45,646 bases of DNA from F23-D06 sp947167635 (GCA_947167635.1 CAMVIT010000019.1:1-45646); one strand, 5' to 3'; positions 9,331 to 17,816 are shown, counted from the first letter of the stretch. Numbers and translations: made by a program. Notes: a model not told the origin generated them from the sequence alone.

Positions 9331-10410
9331 TTATTTAACCATTTTTTTGAGGGCCTCGAAAATCTCAATCGGGGTAGGTATGACACCACCATAGCGACCG
9401 TAGTGCTCGACGGGGACCTTGCAGCCAACGGCGAGTTTCACATCTTCGATCATTTGTCCGGCGTTCATTTCGACGCTCAAAATCTTCTTCATGCGTCCAC
9501 CGATTTCGCCGACTGCTTTGGTCGGGAACGGCCACAGGGTGATCGGACGGACAAGGCCGACCTTGATGCCTTCGGCGCGAGCCAGCTCGACAGCTTTCAT
9601 ACAGATACGGGCAGCAGAGCCATAGGCAACGAACAGGTATTCAGCATCGTCGCATTGGATGGCCTCGTGACGGGAGTCCTCGGCCTCGCACTTGCGGTAT
9701 TTCTCCTGGATGCGGTTGTTGATGCCTTCTTGTTTGAGGGCTTCGAGTTCGAGAGAGGTGACGATGCGGTGTTTGCCGGTGGAACGGTGTCCGGTGGCAG
9801 CCCACGGGCAGGTCTTCTCAATATACTCGTCTGTCCAGCGGGGCTTGTAGTCGTCAATCATGACTTTTTCCATAACCTGGCCGATGACGCCGTCGGAGAG
9901 AATGGCGACCGGGTTGCGGTATTTGAATGCCAGGTCGAAACCGAGTTCGACAAAGTCGTACATTTCCTGCACAGACGCGGGGGCAAGGGTGATGAGGCGG
10001 TAGTCGCCATGGCCGCCGCCTTTGGTGGTCTGGAAGTAATCAGACTGGGAAGGTTGGATGGTACCGAGGCCTGGGCCGCCACGCACCACGTTGACACACA
10101 GTGCCGGAAGCTCGGCGCCTGCGATATAGGAAAGTCCTTCCTGCATCAGCGAGAATCCCGGAGAGGATGAGGAGGTCATGACGCGCTTTCCAGTGGAGGC
10201 GCCTGCATACACCATGTTGATGGAGGCCAGCTCGCTCTCTGCTTGCAGCACAACCATTCCGGTTGTCAGATACGGTCTCTCGGCCATCAAATGCTCAAGC
10301 ACCTCACTCTGCGGAGTGATGGGGTATCCGAAATAACCGTCGGCACCGCAGCGGATGGCAGCCTCAGCAATGGCTTCGTTACCCTTCATTAATTTTAATT
10401 CTTTTGCCAT
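9331..10410 (-). CDS. vorB: 3-methyl-2-oxobutanoate:ferredoxin oxidoreductase alpha subunit VorB
   Basis: 359 residues, the usual length for VorB. The pyrimidine-binding part begins KLMKGNEAIAEAAIRCGADG with FGYPITPQSE, followed by TSSSSPGFSLMQEGLSYIAG, both characteristic of this subunit. A C-terminal transketolase-like domain contains VGLVRPITLWPFP. The enzyme oxidises branched-chain 2-oxoacids to acyl-CoA, reducing ferredoxin, or runs in reverse for amino-acid synthesis in anaerobes. The gene sits second in the operon, after the ferredoxin-like subunit. VorB is preferred over KorA because of its length and motif pattern, but substrate assignment is by family only. Confidence 0.88.
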   Translation of the reverse strand: MAKELKLMKGNEAIAEAAIRCGADGYFGYPITPQSEVLEHLMAERPYLTTGMVVLQAESELASINMVYAGASTGKRVMTSSSSPGFSLMQEGLSYIAGAELPALCVNVVRGGPGLGTIQPSQSDYFQTTKGGGHGDYRLITLAPASVQEMYDFVELGFDLAFKYRNPVAILSDGVIGQVMEKVMIDDYKPRWTDEYIEKTCPWAATGHRSTGKHRIVTSLELEALKQEGINNRIQEKYRKCEAEDSRHEAIQCDDAEYLFVAYGSAARICMKAVELARAEGIKVGLVRPITLWPFPTKAVGEIGGRMKKILSVEMNAGQMIEDVKLAVGCKVPVEHYGRYGGVIPTPIEIFEALKKMVK

Positions 10411-10468
10411 TTTCGAAGTTGTTTAGTTTGTAATTGTTGTTTTTAATTCTGAATGATTGCGTCGCGCA

Positions 10469-10690
10469 CTATTCCTTGGCGCGATAGACCTCGATCACGC
10501 CGTCCGGGCAGATCACCGCGCAGCTGGCGCAGCCGATGCAGCCGTCCTCGTTCACCATCTCGAGGTAGTTGTAGCCTTTTGCGTTCACATGTTTGGAGAG
10601 GCCGATGCACTGGTTGGGGCATCCCGTGATGCAGACACCGCATCCCTTGCACTTCTCCGTGTCAATAATCAAAGCTCCTTTAAATGCCAT
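10469..10690 (-). CDS. 4Fe-4S dicluster ferredoxin-like delta subunit of the oxidoreductase
   Basis: 73 residues from the ATG at 10690. An upstream in-frame start would add residues that overlap the promoter, so it is rejected. Two 4Fe-4S motifs are clear: CKGCGVCITGCPNQC and CIGCASCAVICPDG. It carries electrons from the thiamine site to free ferredoxin. It is the first gene of the operon, and the gap of 58 bp to vorB has no terminator. The other three subunits follow directly. Confidence 0.9.
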   Translation of the reverse strand: MAFKGALIIDTEKCKGCGVCITGCPNQCIGLSKHVNAKGYNYLEMVNEDGCIGCASCAVICPDGVIEVYRAKE

Positions 10691-10769
10691 AATTCTTTTA
10701 TTTTTACAAGTTATTAATTTGGTTATTAAGTTGTTTCTACAGCTTTGCACGCATAAGAATATGCGTCGG

Positions 10770-10800
10770 CAAAGATATGATTTTTTTTCCAACCCGCCAA
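10770..10800 (-). promoter_or_regulatory. promoter of the oxidoreductase operon
   Basis: Read on the minus strand, TTG (10800-10798) is followed after 20 bases by TATCTTTG (10777-10770), matching the Bacteroidetes -33 and -7 boxes. Transcription should start near 10763. A 7-bp hairpin with a 4-base loop (10749-10755 with 10760-10766) lies at the expected start. Confidence 0.65.
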
Positions 10801-10876
10801 TATCTTTTTCTGGGGATTCTAAAACTTTTTTCCACCTGTTTTATGGGAGAACAACCTCTTTTTTATTGTATCAGAC

Positions 10877-10909
10877 TTGCAAAGCCAATATGTTTTTTTT
10901 GTATTTTTG
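10877..10909 (+). promoter_or_regulatory. promoter of the M49-like peptidase gene
   Basis: TATTTTTG (10902-10909) is a perfect Bacteroidetes -7 box, with a TTG at 10877-10879. The gap of 22 bases is slightly longer than usual. The start codon at 10945 would have a leader of about 30 bases. The promoter diverges from that of the oxidoreductase operon. Confidence 0.5.
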
Positions 10910-10944
10910 CGCTCCTTTTGAAAGTCCATCTAAAAAACAACACT

Positions 10945-12591
10945 ATGAAAAAAATGACCACCGTCATCATCACTCTCGGCTGTTTCGCACTCCTGATGCC
11001 AGCCTGCAAGAAAAAATCGGAGAAGACACCCGAAGAGGCCCCTAAAAGCGAACTGCAACTCAAAGTGGAAGAGTACGCCCCCTTTGACCTGACCACAGAC
11101 ATCTCCAAACTGAGCGCCAACGACAAAGAGCTCATCCCCATTTTTTTTGAGATCGGACAGATCATGGACGATCTTTTCTGGGAACAAACCTTCGGCTCCA
11201 AAAAGAAAATGGAGAATCTCAAGGACCCCTGGATGCGCGAATTCGCCCTCATCAACTACGGCCCGTGGGACCGTCTTGACGACGACAAGCCCTTCGTGCC
11301 CGATTACAAAGAGAAGCCCCTCACGGCCCGCTACTACCCCCAAGACCTGACCCTTGAGGAATACGAAGCCTACAAGGACCCCGACAAAGGCTCCCACTAC
11401 ACCGTCATCACCCGCGAGAAAGACGGCACACTCAAGACCGTATGGTATCATGAATATTACCAGAACAAGATATCCAAGGTATGCGACCTCCTTGACAAGG
11501 CCATCGACATCTGCGAGAATGCTTCCATGAAGAAATATCTCACCGAACGCAAAAAAGCCCTCCTCACCGACGACTACTACAAAAGTGACATCGCCTGGAT
11601 GGACATGAAGGATTCCAAACTCGACTTCGTGTTCGGCCCCATCGAGAACTATGACGACAAACTCAACTCCGTGAAAACCTCCTACGAGGCCTTTGTCCTG
11701 GTGAAGGATGAGGAGGAGAGCGGGAAACTCTCCAAGTTCGTCAAGATGCTGCCGCAACTCCAAAAGGAGCTCCCCTGCGACCCGAAACACAAGAACTATG
11801 TACCCGGCACCTCTTCCGACATGAATGTCTATGACGTCATCTTCTACGGCGGCGACTGCAATGCCGGTGGCAAGACCATTGCCATCAACCTGCCCAACGA
11901 CGACAAGGTGCAGGCCGAGAAAGGCTCCCGCCGTTTCCAACTTCGCAACGCCATGCGTGCCAAGTTCGACATGATCATGAAACCCATCGGCGAGATTGTC
12001 ATCGAACCTTCGCAACAGAACCACATCAACTTTGACGCCTTCTTCTGGAACGTCACCTTCCATGAGGTGGGCCACGGACTCGGTGTCAAGCAGACCATCA
12101 ACGGCAAGGGCTCCGTCGATGCCGCCATGCGCACCGAAAACTCCAACTGGGAGGAGGCCAAGGCTGACATCATCGGCCTGAACCTCGTGCTGCGTCTCAT
12201 CGAAAAGGGTGAAATCGACAACATCACCGCCGAAGACGCCATCACCACATACATCGTCGGCCTTCTGCGCTCCGTGCGTTTCGGCGCCGGTGACGCCCAC
12301 GGTGTCGCCAACATGATGTGCTACAACTTCTTCGAGGATGCCGGTGCTTTCACCCGCAACGGCAACAACACCTACCACATCGACTACGACAAAGCCAAGA
12401 AAGCCGTTGACGACTGGATTGCCACCATCCTCAAGACCCAGGCCGAAGGCGACTTTGAGTTCGCCTCCCAGTTCAGCTCCGAACACGGCACCATCCCCGC
12501 CAGCCTGCAAAAGGACCTCGACCGCATCAACAAGGCCGGCATCCCGCGCGACATCCGCTTCAACCAAGGACTGGATGTGCTGGGACTGTAA
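10945..12591 (+). CDS. M49-like (dipeptidyl peptidase III family) metallopeptidase lipoprotein
   Basis: 548 residues from the ATG at 10945, which gives a lipoprotein signal peptide with the lipobox LMPAC and cysteine at residue 17. An earlier in-frame start lies upstream of the promoter box and is rejected. The zinc site is FHEVGHGLG (H373, E374, H377), with EEAKAD at 403-408 as the expected third ligand. The second motif fits family M49 (EECRAD in dipeptidyl peptidase III). The first differs: classical members have the longer HExxxH. It is probably an outer-membrane or periplasmic peptidase that trims oligopeptides, which suits an amino-acid-fermenting anaerobe, or an M49-fold hydrolase of other use. 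Confidence is high for fold and location, lower for substrate. Confidence 0.78.
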   Translation: MKKMTTVIITLGCFALLMPACKKKSEKTPEEAPKSELQLKVEEYAPFDLTTDISKLSANDKELIPIFFEIGQIMDDLFWEQTFGSKKKMENLKDPWMREFALINYGPWDRLDDDKPFVPDYKEKPLTARYYPQDLTLEEYEAYKDPDKGSHYTVITREKDGTLKTVWYHEYYQNKISKVCDLLDKAIDICENASMKKYLTERKKALLTDDYYKSDIAWMDMKDSKLDFVFGPIENYDDKLNSVKTSYEAFVLVKDEEESGKLSKFVKMLPQLQKELPCDPKHKNYVPGTSSDMNVYDVIFYGGDCNAGGKTIAINLPNDDKVQAEKGSRRFQLRNAMRAKFDMIMKPIGEIVIEPSQQNHINFDAFFWNVTFHEVGHGLGVKQTINGKGSVDAAMRTENSNWEEAKADIIGLNLVLRLIEKGEIDNITAEDAITTYIVGLLRSVRFGAGDAHGVANMMCYNFFEDAGAFTRNGNNTYHIDYDKAKKAVDDWIATILKTQAEGDFEFASQFSSEHGTIPASLQKDLDRINKAGIPRDIRFNQGLDVLGL

Positions 12592-12693
12592 TAGTTAAGA
12601 GTTTATAGTTTATAGTTAAGAGTGGGGAGTTGAATTGGATATATGGTTCACTCTTCACTCTTCACTTTTCATCCAACCACCAACCCACCAACC
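12592..12693. repeat. low-complexity intergenic spacer with short direct repeats
   Basis: The spacer between the peptidase gene and recF is made of short repeated words: gttaagag twice, tttatag twice, and cactctt twice plus cactttt. The aagagtg word is the reverse complement of cactctt, so the RNA could fold. Its words (gggagttgaa, attagg) recur near 38270. No gene or clear terminator is seen. Confidence 0.4.
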
Positions 12694-13779
12694 GTGTATC
12701 TCTCGCACATCAAGCTCACCAATTTCAAGAACTACGAGGAGGCCGAGTTCGACTTCGACCCCAATGTCAACGGCATCGTAGGACGCAACGGCAGCGGCAA
12801 GACCAACCTGCTTGACGCCATCTATTACCTTTCGTTCTGCAAGAGCTACTTCTCCGCACAGGACCTCTTCTCTGTGCGATTCGGCACCGACTTCTTCGCC
12901 ATTCACGGCGAGTTCTTCAGCTATGAGACACGCAACAACACCGTTGTCAGCTGCACCTACAAGAACGGCCACAAGTCCATGCGCGCCAACAAGAAAGAGT
13001 ACCAGCGGCTCAGCGCGCACATCGGGCTTTTCCCCGTAGTGATGGTTTCGCCCTACGACAGCGACATCATCAACGAGGGCAGCGACATACGCCGCAAGTT
13101 CTTCGACATGATCGTTGCGCAGTTTGACAAGGAGTACCTGCAGCAGCTCATCTCCTACCGGAAGCTGTTGCAGCAGCGCAACGCCCTGCTCAAGCAGTTT
13201 GCCAGCGGCGTCCCCTTCGACCCTGAGCTTTTGCAGATCATTGACGAACAGATGATGCCTCTCGGCACCTTCATTTTCGAACGCCGCCGCGACTTCATCG
13301 CCGATGTGCAAGCCATTTTCCAACAACACTACGCCCGTCTCGCCGGCGATGCTGAGCAGGTGGAGGTCGTTTACCAATCGGGGCTGCTTGAGAGCAGTTA
13401 CCCGGACGGTTTGCGCGACAATGCCCCGGCCGATGTACGGAGCGGCTTTTCCAACTTCGGCATCCACAAAGACGACTACGCTTTCCTGATCAACGGGCAG
13501 CCCGTCAAACGCTTCGGGTCGCAAGGACAGCAGAAATCCTTCTCCCTTGCGCTTCGTCTCGCGCAATTCGACTATTCCCACCAACGCAACCAAGTCAAGC
13601 CCATCCTCCTGTTGGACGACATTTTCGACAAATTGGACAAGACCCGCATCTCCGCACTTCTCCAGATGGTCGGACAAGAACATTTCGGGCAGGTTTTTCT
13701 CTCCGACACCGATGAAATCCGTGTCAGCCAGATCCTGTCTGACTACGACATCCGGCACAAGATTCTACACACATCCTGA
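12694..13779 (+). CDS. recF: DNA replication and repair protein RecF
   Basis: 361 residues from a GTG at 12694, chosen because RecF proteins begin (M)YLSHIKLTNFKNY at this point; the ATG at 12643 would add 17 residues translated from the repeat spacer. The Walker A motif is GIVGRNGSGKTN (residues 28-38), the signature FGSQGQQKSFSLALRLAQ follows, and Walker B with D-loop is ILLLDDIFDKLD near 304-315. RecF binds ssDNA-dsDNA junctions and loads RecA in gap repair. It precedes the delta prime gene by 68 bp. Confidence 0.95.
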   Translation: MYLSHIKLTNFKNYEEAEFDFDPNVNGIVGRNGSGKTNLLDAIYYLSFCKSYFSAQDLFSVRFGTDFFAIHGEFFSYETRNNTVVSCTYKNGHKSMRANKKEYQRLSAHIGLFPVVMVSPYDSDIINEGSDIRRKFFDMIVAQFDKEYLQQLISYRKLLQQRNALLKQFASGVPFDPELLQIIDEQMMPLGTFIFERRRDFIADVQAIFQQHYARLAGDAEQVEVVYQSGLLESSYPDGLRDNAPADVRSGFSNFGIHKDDYAFLINGQPVKRFGSQGQQKSFSLALRLAQFDYSHQRNQVKPILLLDDIFDKLDKTRISALLQMVGQEHFGQVFLSDTDEIRVSQILSDYDIRHKILHTS

Positions 13780-13809
13780 TTCCAGCAATAGTCATTTGCA
13801 ATATTTGTG

Positions 13810-13817
13810 TATTTTTG
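13810..13817 (+). promoter_or_regulatory. possible -7 box before the delta prime gene
   Basis: TATTTTTG matches the Bacteroidetes -7 consensus and lies 30 bases before the start at 13848. No TTG is found at the right upstream distance, so this rests on the -7 box alone. Confidence 0.35.
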
Positions 13818-13847
13818 CCCATTCATTATACCCAAGCAGAAAACATC

Positions 13848-15005
13848 ATGCTCTTCAAAGACGTTCTCGTTGATACAAACCTCAAACAGCAGCTAATCAA
13901 ACAGGTGCAGGATCATCGCGTCAGCCACGCGCAGTTCTTCCTCGCCCAGTCCGGAAGCCATGCCTTCGCTCTTGCCATCGCCTTGGCCCAGTACTTGAAC
14001 TGCGAGCACCCCACAGACGAAGACTCCTGCGGTCTTTGTCCCTCGTGCGTCCAATTCAGCAAGCTCACCCATCCCGACTTGCACCTCTATTTTCCGAACT
14101 GCATTACCAAAAGCGTAAAGAAAGACCCCGACTCGCTGCAGTTACTGCAGCCTTTCCGCGAGTTTGTCGCCCAGCACGACTATTTCATTGACATCCAGGA
14201 CTGGCTTTTGGAGCTGGGTGGCGAGAACAAGCAGGCCAACATCAACATTCGCGACTGCGCGGACATCATCCACCACAACAGCATCCGGTCCTACTCTGGC
14301 GGCTACAAAATTTACATTCTCTGGAGCATCGACCGAATCCACCACTCCGCAGCCCCGAAACTGCTCAAAACACTGGAAGAGCCCGAGAACCGTTCTCTTT
14401 TCATCCTCATTTCGGAAAAACCGGAACTGATTTTAAGCACCATCCTTTCGAGAACGCAGTTGGTCAAAATTCCGAGACTGACCAACTGGCAAATCACATC
14501 TGCCTTGAGACAACGATTCCCCGACATGGATGAGCAAACAGCACTGGACATCGCCGTGCTGGCAGAAGGCGACTACAACAAGGCTCTGAAAATCCACGAG
14601 GACGACACCGCCCTCAGCGCCAATTTATCCGCATTCACCACCATGATGAACGGAGTCATTGCTTTTTCAAAGCAGATGCCACTCGGTTCATTGCAATATG
14701 AGTCCGTACAGCTGGAATTCAGCGAGATCATCGCACAAGGCCGCGAAAATCAGAAACAATTTTTAGAATTCACTTTGCGCATGCTTCGCAACATACTGAT
14801 GCTCAATTCAAAGCACCCGGAAATGGTCAAGGCGACCGCATCTGAACGCGAGGCACTGGAGAAGCTCCAGAGCGACATGACGCTCAAACGCATCTCGCTC
14901 ATTTCCGACGAATGCAACAAGGCTCTCTACCACATCAGTCGCAACGGCAACTCAAGCCTCGTCTTCACGGATCTGTTCTTCAAGATGGCGGCTGCCATGC
15001 GGTAG
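13848..15005 (+). CDS. holB: DNA polymerase III, delta prime subunit
   Basis: 385 residues from the ATG at 13848, where family similarity starts (MLFKDVLVDTNLKQQLIKQV). The N-terminal AAA+ domain has the DRVSHAQFF-like motif and then a cysteine cluster (CEHP, CGLCPSC) that binds zinc in clamp-loader subunits, followed by the HPDLHLYFP motif. Residues about 140-190 hold the sensor region (IRDCADIIHHNS, then KLLKTLEEPENRSLFILIS). As is usual for delta prime, no intact P-loop is present, so it is a structural clamp-loader subunit. The stop codon is only two bases from the end of a convergent small gene. Confidence 0.9.
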   Translation: MLFKDVLVDTNLKQQLIKQVQDHRVSHAQFFLAQSGSHAFALAIALAQYLNCEHPTDEDSCGLCPSCVQFSKLTHPDLHLYFPNCITKSVKKDPDSLQLLQPFREFVAQHDYFIDIQDWLLELGGENKQANINIRDCADIIHHNSIRSYSGGYKIYILWSIDRIHHSAAPKLLKTLEEPENRSLFILISEKPELILSTILSRTQLVKIPRLTNWQITSALRQRFPDMDEQTALDIAVLAEGDYNKALKIHEDDTALSANLSAFTTMMNGVIAFSKQMPLGSLQYESVQLEFSEIIAQGRENQKQFLEFTLRMLRNILMLNSKHPEMVKATASEREALEKLQSDMTLKRISLISDECNKALYHISRNGNSSLVFTDLFFKMAAAMR

Positions 15006-15007
15006 GA

Positions 15008-15160
15008 TCAATATTTCCTTCTTAGCAAAGCCAACTCCTGCTCCATTTTCCGCACCAGCGTGCGAAGTCGGCAATCGACCCCCGAACCGGTGCGCTCCAG
15101 ATCGGCAATGATATTCTTGAGCAATGAGAGTCGGTTTTCCATGTCTTGTATAGTGTTCAT
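15008..15160 (-). CDS. small coiled-coil protein, 50 residues
   Basis: The ATG at 15160 has a purine-rich ribosome-binding stretch (aggaaagaag) just before it, and is preferred to a longer start at 15211. The product is acidic-basic alternating and helical (MENRLSLLKNIIADLERT ... LVRKMEQELALLRRKY), with leucines at heptad spacing, so a short coiled coil is likely. It has one cysteine and no signal peptide. I do not recognise a family. It follows a 340-bp gap with an apparent minus-strand promoter and a long hairpin, so its leader may be structured. Confidence 0.5.
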   Translation of the reverse strand: MNTIQDMENRLSLLKNIIADLERTGSGVDCRLRTLVRKMEQELALLRRKY

Positions 15161-15229
15161 CTTCTTTCCTGTATTTGAAAAAAACGCGAACCTCCCCATA
15201 TTTACCATCAAGGCATCTGGATCAGCCCG

Positions 15230-15287
15230 CGACTAAATAATAAGAGAGGCTCACGTGAACGTGAGCAACCGTCTCTTGTCTTAGTCG
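15230..15287. other. long imperfect hairpin in the gap between miaA and the small gene
   Basis: Three nested exact stems: cgactaa (15230-15236) with ttagtcg (15281-15287), aagaga (15242-15247) with tctctt (15272-15277), and gctcacgt (15249-15256) with acgtgagc (15259-15266), the last closed by a 2-base loop. There is no clear T-run on either side, so it is not a plain terminator. It could belong to a small RNA or a structured leader. The rest of the gap (15161-15498) is AT-rich and holds a 16-bp palindrome at 15318-15333. Confidence 0.6.
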
Positions 15288-15457
15288 AAAATTTTCCAGA
15301 TTTTTAGATGGTCAGACAAAAGCAATTGCTTTTAATATGAAGAGGATTACTTTCTTATAGGCGTTGTTTTTAAGTTTATTACTATTGTTTATATATGGCA
15401 ATTCCAATCAAAATTCACCTTTCGGGTGGAGTCGGGAATCTTCCGCGAAAAGTGACG

Positions 15458-15465
15458 CAAAAATA
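15458..15465 (-). promoter_or_regulatory. possible -7 box driving leftward transcription into the hairpin region
   Basis: Read on the minus strand this is TATTTTTG, a perfect Bacteroidetes -7 box. No TTG is seen at the -33 position. A transcript from about 15451 would run through the hairpin and into the 50-residue gene, or end within the gap as a small RNA of up to about 220 bases. Confidence 0.35.
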
Positions 15466-15498
15466 GCAAATTTCTGAGTATGATTGACAGAATCTTTT

Positions 15499-16368
15499 TT
15501 ATAACATCACCTCCTCGAAGTCACGCTTGAACCAAGTCAGCTGGCGCTTGGCATAGCGGCGTGTGTGTGTCTTGATGTCCTCCACAGCCCTTTCGAGAGT
15601 GCTTTTCCCGTCCAGGTAATCGAAAAGTTCCTTATAGCCGACCGTATTCAAGGCGTTGAGGTGGCGATACGGGAGCAAGCCGCGCACCTCATCGAGAAGT
15701 CCATGTTCCATCATCTGCTCGACGCGGTGGCCGATGCGTTCGAAGAGCACCTCCCGCGGACGGTTAAGATAATATTTTTCGATATGGAAATTGCGTTCCT
15801 TGGGGGTGCCGTGCAGGAATGAGGAGTAAGGTTTGCCGGTCTGCAGGGAAATCTCCAGGGCGCGGCAAATCCGTTTATGGTCGTTTGGGTTGACCTTTTG
15901 GCAGGAAGCAGGGTCCAACAGGGCGAGCTGTGCGCGCACAGCCTCGAGACCGTTGCACTCCAACAATCTGTGCACCTGCTCACGAATGACGGGATTGGGG
16001 TCGGGCATCTCGTCGATGCCCTTGCAGACCGCATCGATATATTGCGGACTCCCGCCCGTCATGATCACGACAGAATGGGAAACAAAAAGCGTCTCCAGCA
16101 ATTGAAGCACTTGTTGTTCAAAGATGGAGACGTTGTAATAGTCATGAATGGAAAGCGACCCGACGAAATAGTGGGGCACGCGAGCCAGATCCTGCGCCGT
16201 GGGACGAGCCGCGCCGATGCACATCTCACGGAACATCTGGCGCGAGTCGGCGGAGATGATGACGGTGTCCAATTGCTCCGCAAGGGAGATGGTGTAATCC
16301 GTCTTCCCAACCGCGGTCGGGCCCGTGACGACCAGCAGCGTGCGCGGCTTAATAGTCCTGGATTTCAT
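15499..16368 (-). CDS. miaA: tRNA dimethylallyltransferase MiaA
   Basis: 289 residues. The P-loop GPTAVGKT spans residues 16-23, followed by ISADSRQMFREMCIGAARPT, the MiaA substrate signature, and MTGGSPQYIDAV. The C-terminus has YAKRQLTWFKRD, another hallmark. The enzyme adds a dimethylallyl group to A37 of tRNAs reading codons that start with U. Its start lies 20 bases inside the end of the preceding gene on the same strand, so translation may be coupled. Confidence 0.95.
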   Translation of the reverse strand: MKSRTIKPRTLLVVTGPTAVGKTDYTISLAEQLDTVIISADSRQMFREMCIGAARPTAQDLARVPHYFVGSLSIHDYYNVSIFEQQVLQLLETLFVSHSVVIMTGGSPQYIDAVCKGIDEMPDPNPVIREQVHRLLECNGLEAVRAQLALLDPASCQKVNPNDHKRICRALEISLQTGKPYSSFLHGTPKERNFHIEKYYLNRPREVLFERIGHRVEQMMEHGLLDEVRGLLPYRHLNALNTVGYKELFDYLDGKSTLERAVEDIKTHTRRYAKRQLTWFKRDFEEVML

Positions 16369-16942
16369 TCAGGCCGCTGAAGTCATCCTCATCGTATCCG
16401 CCATCAAAGAGATCATCCTCTTCGGGATCCTGATCCTCATCGTCAAGTTCAAGGTCGTCGGGATCCGGAATGTCGGCAGCGGTGAGTTGCACGGGCAGTT
16501 CCATTGCCTTGTAAGTGCAACGCGGGAACAAGGAGGGGTCGTCGGTTTGGAGCACCTTCTGCAGCTCGATGTAGAACACCTTCGGGTTCATGAAGTCGTA
16601 TTCATACATGATGTGCTGGTGCGGGTCGGAGATGAAATCCTTCAGCAAGCTTTCGCTCATCACGAAAGTCGGGATGTGCGACTTGGTGCTGTACTGGTCG
16701 TCCTCATCGTATTCGGGCTCGTCATAGACCTCGTCGTCGGAAGTGTCCATGAGGGTGATCTCCTTCTGCTTGTTCCACTTGGGGTCACAGATGGAGAAGG
16801 CCGCGAACTCGTTCCCTTTCAAGCCGATGCAGTCGTACAGCAGCTTGTGGAAGGACTCAAAGTTGTCGTTGGCGAGGATTTCCACATCGCGCACAAAATC
16901 CTCCACTTCATCGAAATAGACTCTGAACTTGTAGTAATACAT
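16349..16942 (-). CDS. acidic protein resembling the PRiA4_ORF3 / IS1096 passenger TnpR-like family
   Basis: 197 residues. The N-terminus YYYKFRVYFDEVEDFVRDVE and the FESFHKLLYDCIGL helix resemble the plasmid pRiA4b ORF3-like fold that is often found as a stand-alone gene in Bacteroidetes. The last 40 residues are very acidic (DDLELDDEDQDPEEDDL). No recombinase motif is present and no insertion sequence surrounds it, so a mobile-element role is unlikely. Its 3 prime end overlaps miaA by 20 bases, and yebC lies 40 bp upstream, suggesting a housekeeping operon. The function is unknown. Confidence 0.65.
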   Translation of the reverse strand: MYYYKFRVYFDEVEDFVRDVEILANDNFESFHKLLYDCIGLKGNEFAAFSICDPKWNKQKEITLMDTSDDEVYDEPEYDEDDQYSTKSHIPTFVMSESLLKDFISDPHQHIMYEYDFMNPKVFYIELQKVLQTDDPSLFPRCTYKAMELPVQLTAADIPDPDDLELDDEDQDPEEDDLFDGGYDEDDFSGLNEIQDY

Positions 16943-16982
16943 AGCGTTAGATGGTTAAAGGTTATTGGAAAAGAGGGGCTGG

Positions 16983-17717
16983 CTACTCTTCCGCCGCAGG
17001 TTCCTCAGGCTCCTCCATGTTGTGATACACGTTGGTGACATCTTCATCCTCGTTGATTTTGTCGAGCAGGACATTCACCTCGGCGCGTTGTTCGTCAGAA
17101 AGGCTCTTCAACTCCTTGGGAATACGGTCGAGTTTGAAGCTCTTGATTTCCATACTGTTGTCTTCCAAATATTTTTGGATGGGACCAAAAGCCGTAAAGT
17201 CGGCCATCACAATGATCTCTTCATCGTCCGCATCGATTTCGGCGTCAAAATCCATCATGGAGAGTTCAAACTCCTCAATGTCGATTTCGGGAGTGCGGGC
17301 CACAGTGAAGATACATTTGTGGTCAAAGAGGAAGTCGAGCATACCGGAAGTGCCGAGGGATCCGCCAAACTTGTTGAAATAGCTGCGGATATTGGCCACC
17401 GTGCGCTGGTTGTTGTCGGTGGCGGCCTCGATCATGATAGCGATGCCGTGCGGGCCACGTCCTTCATAGACCATCTCTTTATAGTCCGACTGGTCTTTCT
17501 CAAAAGCACGCTTGATGGCGCGATCGATGTTGTCCTTGGGCATATTCTCATTTCTGGCCGTCTGGATAAGCAGACGGAGCTTGGAGTTCTGGGCGGGATC
17601 GGGGCCTCCGGCCTTGGCTGCCATGGTGATTTCCTTGCCGATACGAGTGAACGTGCGGGCCAAATATGCGTTACGTTTGAAAATTCTTGCCTTTCTATAT
17701 TCAAAAGCTCTTCCCAT
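16983..17717 (-). CDS. yebC: YebC/PmpR (TACO1) family protein
   Basis: 244 residues, full length. It starts MGRAFEYRKARIFKRNAYLA, then has AKAGGPDPAQNSKLRLLIQ, NMPKDNIDRAIKRAF and the MVYEGRGPHGIAIMIEA signature. The family was described as DNA-binding regulators. More recent work links some members to translation of proline-rich stretches, as TACO1 does in mitochondria. It is the first gene of a minus-strand operon with the PRiA4_ORF3-like gene and miaA. The C-terminal acidic/alanine tail (EEPEEPAAEE) is species-specific. Confidence 0.95.
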   Translation of the reverse strand: MGRAFEYRKARIFKRNAYLARTFTRIGKEITMAAKAGGPDPAQNSKLRLLIQTARNENMPKDNIDRAIKRAFEKDQSDYKEMVYEGRGPHGIAIMIEAATDNNQRTVANIRSYFNKFGGSLGTSGMLDFLFDHKCIFTVARTPEIDIEEFELSMMDFDAEIDADDEEIIVMADFTAFGPIQKYLEDNSMEIKSFKLDRIPKELKSLSDEQRAEVNVLLDKINEDEDVTNVYHNMEEPEEPAAEE

Positions 17718-17808
17718 AGTGTGAGTGTTTTTAGATTAGGGTTAAAGGTTACATTGTTCACGAGGTCGCAAAGTTGAATCCCCTTCGCACCACCTCGTCA
17801 ATCGGCGG

Positions 17809-17816
17809 CAAAAATA
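17809..17816 (-). promoter_or_regulatory. possible promoter -7 box of the yebC-miaA operon
   Basis: The minus strand reads TATTTTTG, matching the -7 consensus, about 90 bases before the yebC start. No TTG lies at the usual distance. The leader would include an inverted repeat, acgaggt (17760-17766) with acctcgt (17792-17798). Confidence 0.45.

Noticed and set aside
10930..12567. Minus-strand ORF of 545 codons opposite the M49-like gene
   Set aside because: Shadow frame rich in V, G and D; the plus-strand protein has clear motifs.
12655..13758. Minus-strand ORF opposite recF
   Set aside because: Antisense shadow; RecF motifs on the plus strand are complete.
16349..16942. Insertion-sequence gene
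   Set aside because: Although it resembles an IS1096 passenger family, there are no terminal repeats or transposase; the gene sits in a housekeeping operon.
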